Source of the DNA: a bacterium
GTDB lineage: Bacteria > CLD3 > SB21
DNA: 64,000 bases
NCBI GenBank assembly: GCA_019695335.1
Contig: JAIBAF010000008.1
Span: 1 to 64,000 of the forward strand
Direction: 5' to 3'
Each line of letters opens with the position of its first letter. Position 1 is the first letter of the stretch. Positions 60,928 through 64,000 of the stretch are shown here, piece by piece. Under the pieces are notes generated by a model that worked only from the letters and a program-made list of their open reading frames with translations, ran no database searches and was not told the DNA's origin. The position numbers were made by a program, and so were the translations under genes.

Positions 60928-61884
60928 CTAATTTTTTTCTACAACGTTAAGTGGCGTGTCTAAATTAGCCATATTGATCCTAACCAGGTCGTATGCCTGA
61001 TCGAAGACTTCTTTACACTCATGCTGCGATGCCTGATATTTTGCAAATTTAACAAGGTCGCATACTTCTAAGAATCTTCTCAACAGCGCCGAGTAATTAT
61101 CATCTCTCAACCGCCTGCGGCGAAATTCAGTAATCAATTCGGACGTGGGCAATTCCAACGCCGGCATCTGAAATTTTTGTTCGATATATAATCGGATAAT
61201 ATTCGACACTTCAATATGGAATATCTTGAATTCACCTCTTTCAATCCATTGTTTTTGACGAACAGCATCCAAGTTCTCGATAGCAATTTCTTCAGGCGAA
61301 CGCAACGGCACCGGCGATATGTATTGGCCATGTTGATTTTTTTTAGTCTGGTAGCGTTTGTATAATCGATAGGCTCCGTACACGATCAATGTGAGAATCA
61401 ACAGTAATCCCACGCCTATCAAAACCAGCATTGTCCAGTTAATCTTTCCGGCAATCAAAGGTTTTTCAGGACGAATATCTTTGATCGCCGTATCCAGAAC
61501 GCTGGTTACAAAAACCAACTTCGGTTGTCCTTCGGCTGACAGCGTATCTCCACCCAATAGGAAAGCAATTTTCGGCGCACGAATAATGAACGTATCAACA
61601 CTGAATGTCGTAATGGTGTATTCTGTTTTTTCGCTAATCAACGCGCCTTGATCGGCGGGTTGATGTTTTTGAACCTGCACGATTTCGAATTGCGTCAAAT
61701 CCGTTATGGCTTCACCCAACAGCGTGATATTCTTCGGATGCTCCGTCGTGATACTATAGACAATGCGCTCACCGATGCCGATGCTGTCGCGATCAACATC
61801 AACTTTGACTGTAACTGTCTGCGCCGCCAATGACAACGGCAACCAAAGACAAACACCACTCCACCATCGTTTCATATCTGGCAT
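60928..61884 (-). CDS. BatD/DUF4381-like secreted membrane-anchored protein
   Basis: The 318-aa product has an N-terminal signal segment (about 5-20) and a beta-sandwich domain (about 22-140, with SIGIGERIVYSITTEHP as in BatD-type oxygen-tolerance proteins). One membrane helix (about 150-172) is followed by a cytoplasmic helical tail. The tail includes EEIAIENLDAVRQKQWIERGEFKIFHIEVSNIIRLY, reminiscent of DUF4381 or the C-terminal part of Bat proteins. No BatA, BatB or MoxR partner is in the window. An ATG three codons later is an equally plausible start. Confidence 0.78.
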   Translation of the reverse strand: MPDMKRWWSGVCLWLPLSLAAQTVTVKVDVDRDSIGIGERIVYSITTEHPKNITLLGEAITDLTQFEIVQVQKHQPADQGALISEKTEYTITTFSVDTFIIRAPKIAFLLGGDTLSAEGQPKLVFVTSVLDTAIKDIRPEKPLIAGKINWTMLVLIGVGLLLILTLIVYGAYRLYKRYQTKKNQHGQYISPVPLRSPEEIAIENLDAVRQKQWIERGEFKIFHIEVSNIIRLYIEQKFQMPALELPTSELITEFRRRRLRDDNYSALLRRFLEVCDLVKFAKYQASQHECKEVFDQAYDLVRINMANLDTPLNVVEKN

Positions 61885-61960
61885 TTTTAATTAAAAAACG
61901 TGGTGAAATCTATCAAAAAATAGATTAAACTGCAATAAGACTCCAATTACAATTGTTATC

Positions 61961-62269
61961 ATGGGGCCAACAAATTCTTTACCAACAATACCTCAAGAAA
62001 GGAACCATCGGTTTCTCTATTTTTTAATTTTTTTTTCAATCGCGATCGTGATCTTTTTTTACAAAATCGATTATCAGGATTTCGAATTTCGTAATGCTGT
62101 TTTAGTCGGTATAAACACGATCTATTCATCAACATCGAGGAGGAAGAAATATGCGAAAGTTAATGTATTACTTTACAGTTTTTTTTATGGGGATCTGCTT
62201 CTTATTAACAGCCTGTTCAGGCGAAGAAAATACAGATCCAAGATCAGATCCAGGAGCAGCTATCAATAG
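61961..62269 (+). CDS. doubtful small membrane protein frame
   Basis: The 102-codon frame has one convincing hydrophobic stretch (FLYFLIFFSIAIVIFFY, about 18-34). However, its last 40 codons lie inside the next gene in another frame and look like a shadow (RRRKYRSKIRSRS). There is no ribosome-binding site. It may be chance coding in the leader of the lipoprotein gene, or a short real protein. Confidence 0.2.
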   Translation: MGPTNSLPTIPQERNHRFLYFLIFFSIAIVIFFYKIDYQDFEFRNAVLVGINTIYSSTSRRKKYAKVNVLLYSFFYGDLLLINSLFRRRKYRSKIRSRSSYQ

Positions 62270-63140
62270 TTCATTATTATCAACGACCAATGTTAGTTCA
62301 GCCGTTGTCAATGGAAATTCTGTAATAATATCAGCCACTTTTAATAATGATTGTGGTGAGGGAGGGGGAGGAGCTAGTAAATCAAATGGCTCTATATACT
62401 ACATTCATATGGATATTAGGAGAATTTCGCCGCCATGGGACAACGGTTATGTAATAGCAGGCACCCCTTATAAAGAACATCTGGACAAATATTATGGAGT
62501 TGATCATCGAAATACTTGGCTGGGTGGACGGATCGGAGATGGCGAATGCGACACAATTTCAGTATCCTATTCTCTGCCTATATCCTCTTCACAAAACTTA
62601 GGTCAGGTTTCGGATACTGATAATAGTGATGCTATGAATTCTCTCTATAGTATGGCGGCTTATACTTATGATGGACATGGGAGCTATCCAGGATTCGAAC
62701 CTGGAAGTTATGAAGTCGCTATTTATCGGGTTTTAACCGCAGAACAAATACAACAACCTCTTGAACCACCCGTATGTTCTGCAACTTTTGAAATACCGCC
62801 CCCTCTACCTGTATTTTTGATTTCAGGATGTCCAACTGTTTCACCGGGTACATTGCCGCCTACTTATTCAGGATTTTGTGACTATAATCCCTTAGTAGAT
62901 GGTGCAGATCCGGTAATTGCAGGTTATTCGGTATGTATGAGTTATCAGGCTGTCGGTACAAACTCCAATGTTGATGTTTTTATTTACAGTAATTGTTCAT
63001 CTTCAGCTTGGGGAAAAATTGCCGTAAATCGGAAATATGGTATTTGGCCAACAGGCCAAGTAATCTGGACGGCAACATTCACTAAAGGAGTGCAAAGTTA
63101 TACCGTGACAAAGACAGTTCAATGTAGTGTTAATGAATAA
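62151..63140 (+). CDS. putative lipoprotein, unknown function
   Basis: The 329-aa product has a lipoprotein signal peptide ending in LTAC with Cys22. A low-complexity Asp/Ser region and an unusual acidic-glycine run (NDCGEGGGGAS, about 65-75) follow. Several cysteines are spread along the chain (DCGE, GECD, PVCSA, SGCP, GFCDYNP, SNCSS, VQCSVNE), suggesting disulfides. The C-terminal 100 residues look like a beta-sandwich (GYSVCMSYQ, DVFIYSNCSSSAWGKIAVN). No family recognised. The start is fixed by GAGGAGGAAG upstream. Confidence 0.82.
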   Translation: MRKLMYYFTVFFMGICFLLTACSGEENTDPRSDPGAAINSSLLSTTNVSSAVVNGNSVIISATFNNDCGEGGGGASKSNGSIYYIHMDIRRISPPWDNGYVIAGTPYKEHLDKYYGVDHRNTWLGGRIGDGECDTISVSYSLPISSSQNLGQVSDTDNSDAMNSLYSMAAYTYDGHGSYPGFEPGSYEVAIYRVLTAEQIQQPLEPPVCSATFEIPPPLPVFLISGCPTVSPGTLPPTYSGFCDYNPLVDGADPVIAGYSVCMSYQAVGTNSNVDVFIYSNCSSSAWGKIAVNRKYGIWPTGQVIWTATFTKGVQSYTVTKTVQCSVNE

Positions 63141-63226
63141 TGCATTTTCGAGGTAACCAACATACTACTATGGATGCACTGGAATCAAATTCTACCTATG
63201 AAAGAAAATTAATGAATACAATTTTT

Positions 63227-63256
63227 CCCGTTCATCAATTGATGAACGGGATTTTG
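63227..63256 (+). terminator. terminator after the lipoprotein gene
   Basis: A perfect palindrome of two 12-nt halves, CCCGTTCATCAA and TTGATGAACGGG (63227-63250), folds into a stem of about 10 bp with a 4-nt loop. It is followed by ATTTT. The rest of the gap up to 63352 shows nothing clear. Confidence 0.65.
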
Positions 63257-63352
63257 GGCCGCCTAAATGGGTAAAGAATTATACGCCTATGTTAAACCTG
63301 ATAAGGGTTACAGGCTTTAAGTTTTTTTTCAAATGATTCTTTAAAATAATGA

Positions 63353-63381
63353 TTGCATCGAACTGATTTTTTTTCTATTAG
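63353..63381 (+). promoter_or_regulatory. candidate promoter of the ClC gene, very close to its start codon
   Basis: TTGCAT (63353-63358), a 17-nt spacer and TATTAG (63376-63381) end only 8 nt before the ATG at 63390. Transcription would begin at or next to the start codon. No Shine-Dalgarno is present. Confidence 0.35.
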
Positions 63382-63389
63382 TAATAAAC

Positions 63390-64000
63390 ATGGATTCAGT
63401 TACTAAAGCGGAAAAAAAAACTTCGAGATCTTCGCGTTTTAACAAGCTTCTCGCTCAATGGACGTCGGGCGTCATTGACTATGCTAAGCTTTTTTCAAGG
63501 TTGCGTCACACGGACGCAGGGCTTCTTTTATCAGCTACGGTCATTGGTGTCGTTATTGGCTTATTTATCGTAGTCTTTCACTGGATGATGTTGTCGTTTG
63601 AAAGTGTTTTCCATTCAATTTTTGTCGCGACTTCTGAATTTCCCCTGATGCGATTTCTAGCCTTTCCTTTCATTGCCGGCCTTGGCGGTCTTGCGGTCGG
63701 ACTACTTAATCGTACCGTATTTCAAAATCTGAACAGTGAAGGCATTCCGACCGTTGTATATGCCATGCATTATGAAAAAGGTATAATCCGCGGATTACAT
63801 GCGGTTAAAACGATGCTGAACGCCGCATTATCGATCAGTTCGGGCGGGGGTGCAGGGCGTGAATCGCCGACAATCCTTCTCGGAGCTTCACTCGGTTCAC
63901 GTATCGGTCAACTTTTGCAACTGCGCACCGATCATTTAAAACTTCTGTCGGCGGCCGGGGCAGCGGCGGCTATTGGCGGTATTTTCAATGCGCCGTTGGG
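63390..64000 (+). CDS. ClC-family chloride channel/transporter, partial (3' end beyond the window)
   Basis: The open frame runs to the window end (about 203 codons). After a basic N-terminus it shows membrane helices (LLLSATVIGVVIGLFIVVFH, FLAFPFIAGLGGLAVGLL). The ClC filter region follows: SSGGGAGRESPTILLGASLG, which corresponds to the GREGP motif with the gating glutamate, then AAIGGIFNAPLG. ClC proteins move chloride, often in exchange for protons; fluoride-type members differ at the filter. The start is the ATG at 63390. The regulatory C-terminus lies outside the window. Confidence 0.92.
   Translation, partial: MDSVTKAEKKTSRSSRFNKLLAQWTSGVIDYAKLFSRLRHTDAGLLLSATVIGVVIGLFIVVFHWMMLSFESVFHSIFVATSEFPLMRFLAFPFIAGLGGLAVGLLNRTVFQNLNSEGIPTVVYAMHYEKGIIRGLHAVKTMLNAALSISSGGGAGRESPTILLGASLGSRIGQLLQLRTDHLKLLSAAGAAAAIGGIFNAPL

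Noticed and set aside
1-64000. Search for tRNA, rRNA, CRISPR arrays, prophage, toxin-antitoxin and defence genes
   Set aside because: No cloverleaf-like gap, regularly spaced repeats, phage structural genes or defence-type domains were found. Nearly all space is filled by the genes listed.

Overview
The window is a dense bacterial chromosome segment of moderate-to-low GC, with short intergenic gaps and no rRNA, tRNA, CRISPR array or intact mobile element that I can see. It fits a lineage of the FCB superphylum (Ignavibacteria, Calditrichota, KSB1 or Marinimicrobia-like rather than a typical Bacteroides). The main reasons are a secreted FG-GAP protein ending in a type IX secretion (T9SS) YPNPFNP-type sorting domain, an S46 dipeptidyl-peptidase (a family concentrated in this group), and several large secreted propeller and lectin-like proteins. 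Genus and species cannot be read from the sequence.

Layout. (1) 1-1557, plus strand: an anti-sigma-like membrane protein translationally coupled to a MobA-like nucleotidyltransferase. (2) 1.6-9.2 kb, minus: a secreted tandem-lectin/TPR protein, a lipoprotein, a secreted PQQ-like propeller, a truncated receiver-like protein and a sigma-54 enhancer-binding protein with a GAF domain. (3) 9.3-20.7 kb, minus: housekeeping genes (homocysteine S-methyltransferase, valS, DUF1232, 3-methyladenine glycosylase, a 600-aa unknown, a metallo-beta-lactamase-fold hydrolase, pyrE, arginase) plus a GH2-fold protein fused to a membrane domain that has lost both catalytic glutamates. (4) 20.7-49.7 kb, minus: a large Wzx/Wzy-type surface-polysaccharide locus. 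(5) 49.7-56.8 kb, minus: the conserved yceD-rpmF-plsX-fabH-fabD-fabG-acpP-fabF-rnc cluster, transcribed towards the polysaccharide locus. (6) 57-60 kb, plus: an S46 peptidase overlapping a CPBP intramembrane protease. (7) 60-64 kb: nadK and a BatD-like protein (minus), then an unknown lipoprotein and the start of a ClC chloride channel cut by the window end (plus).

How the genes work together. The polysaccharide locus holds a nearly complete pathway. Ugd and a WbpA-type dehydrogenase make UDP-uronic acids. A WbpE-type aminotransferase, a WbpD-type acetyltransferase and a WecB/WbpI-type epimerase make diacetamido-uronic acid precursors. Gmd makes a GDP-deoxyhexose precursor. A WbaP-type enzyme starts the lipid-linked unit; a WecG/TagA enzyme and four GT4-like transferases extend it; methyltransferases and an AsnB-type amidotransferase probably decorate it. 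Wzx flips, Wzy polymerises, Wzz sets length, and Wza and Wzi-like proteins act at the outer membrane. The T9SS-sorted protein lies inside this locus. This is notable because in Porphyromonas gingivalis T9SS cargo is anchored through a sugar made by the Wbp/Vim pathway.

Regulation visible in sequence: intrinsic terminators follow the lipoprotein and lectin-TPR genes; a very strong hairpin with a U-run separates acpP from fabF; another lies between rpmF and plsX. Sigma70-like promoters can be proposed before the 3.5-kb lipoprotein, gmd, yceD, the S46 peptidase and the ClC gene.
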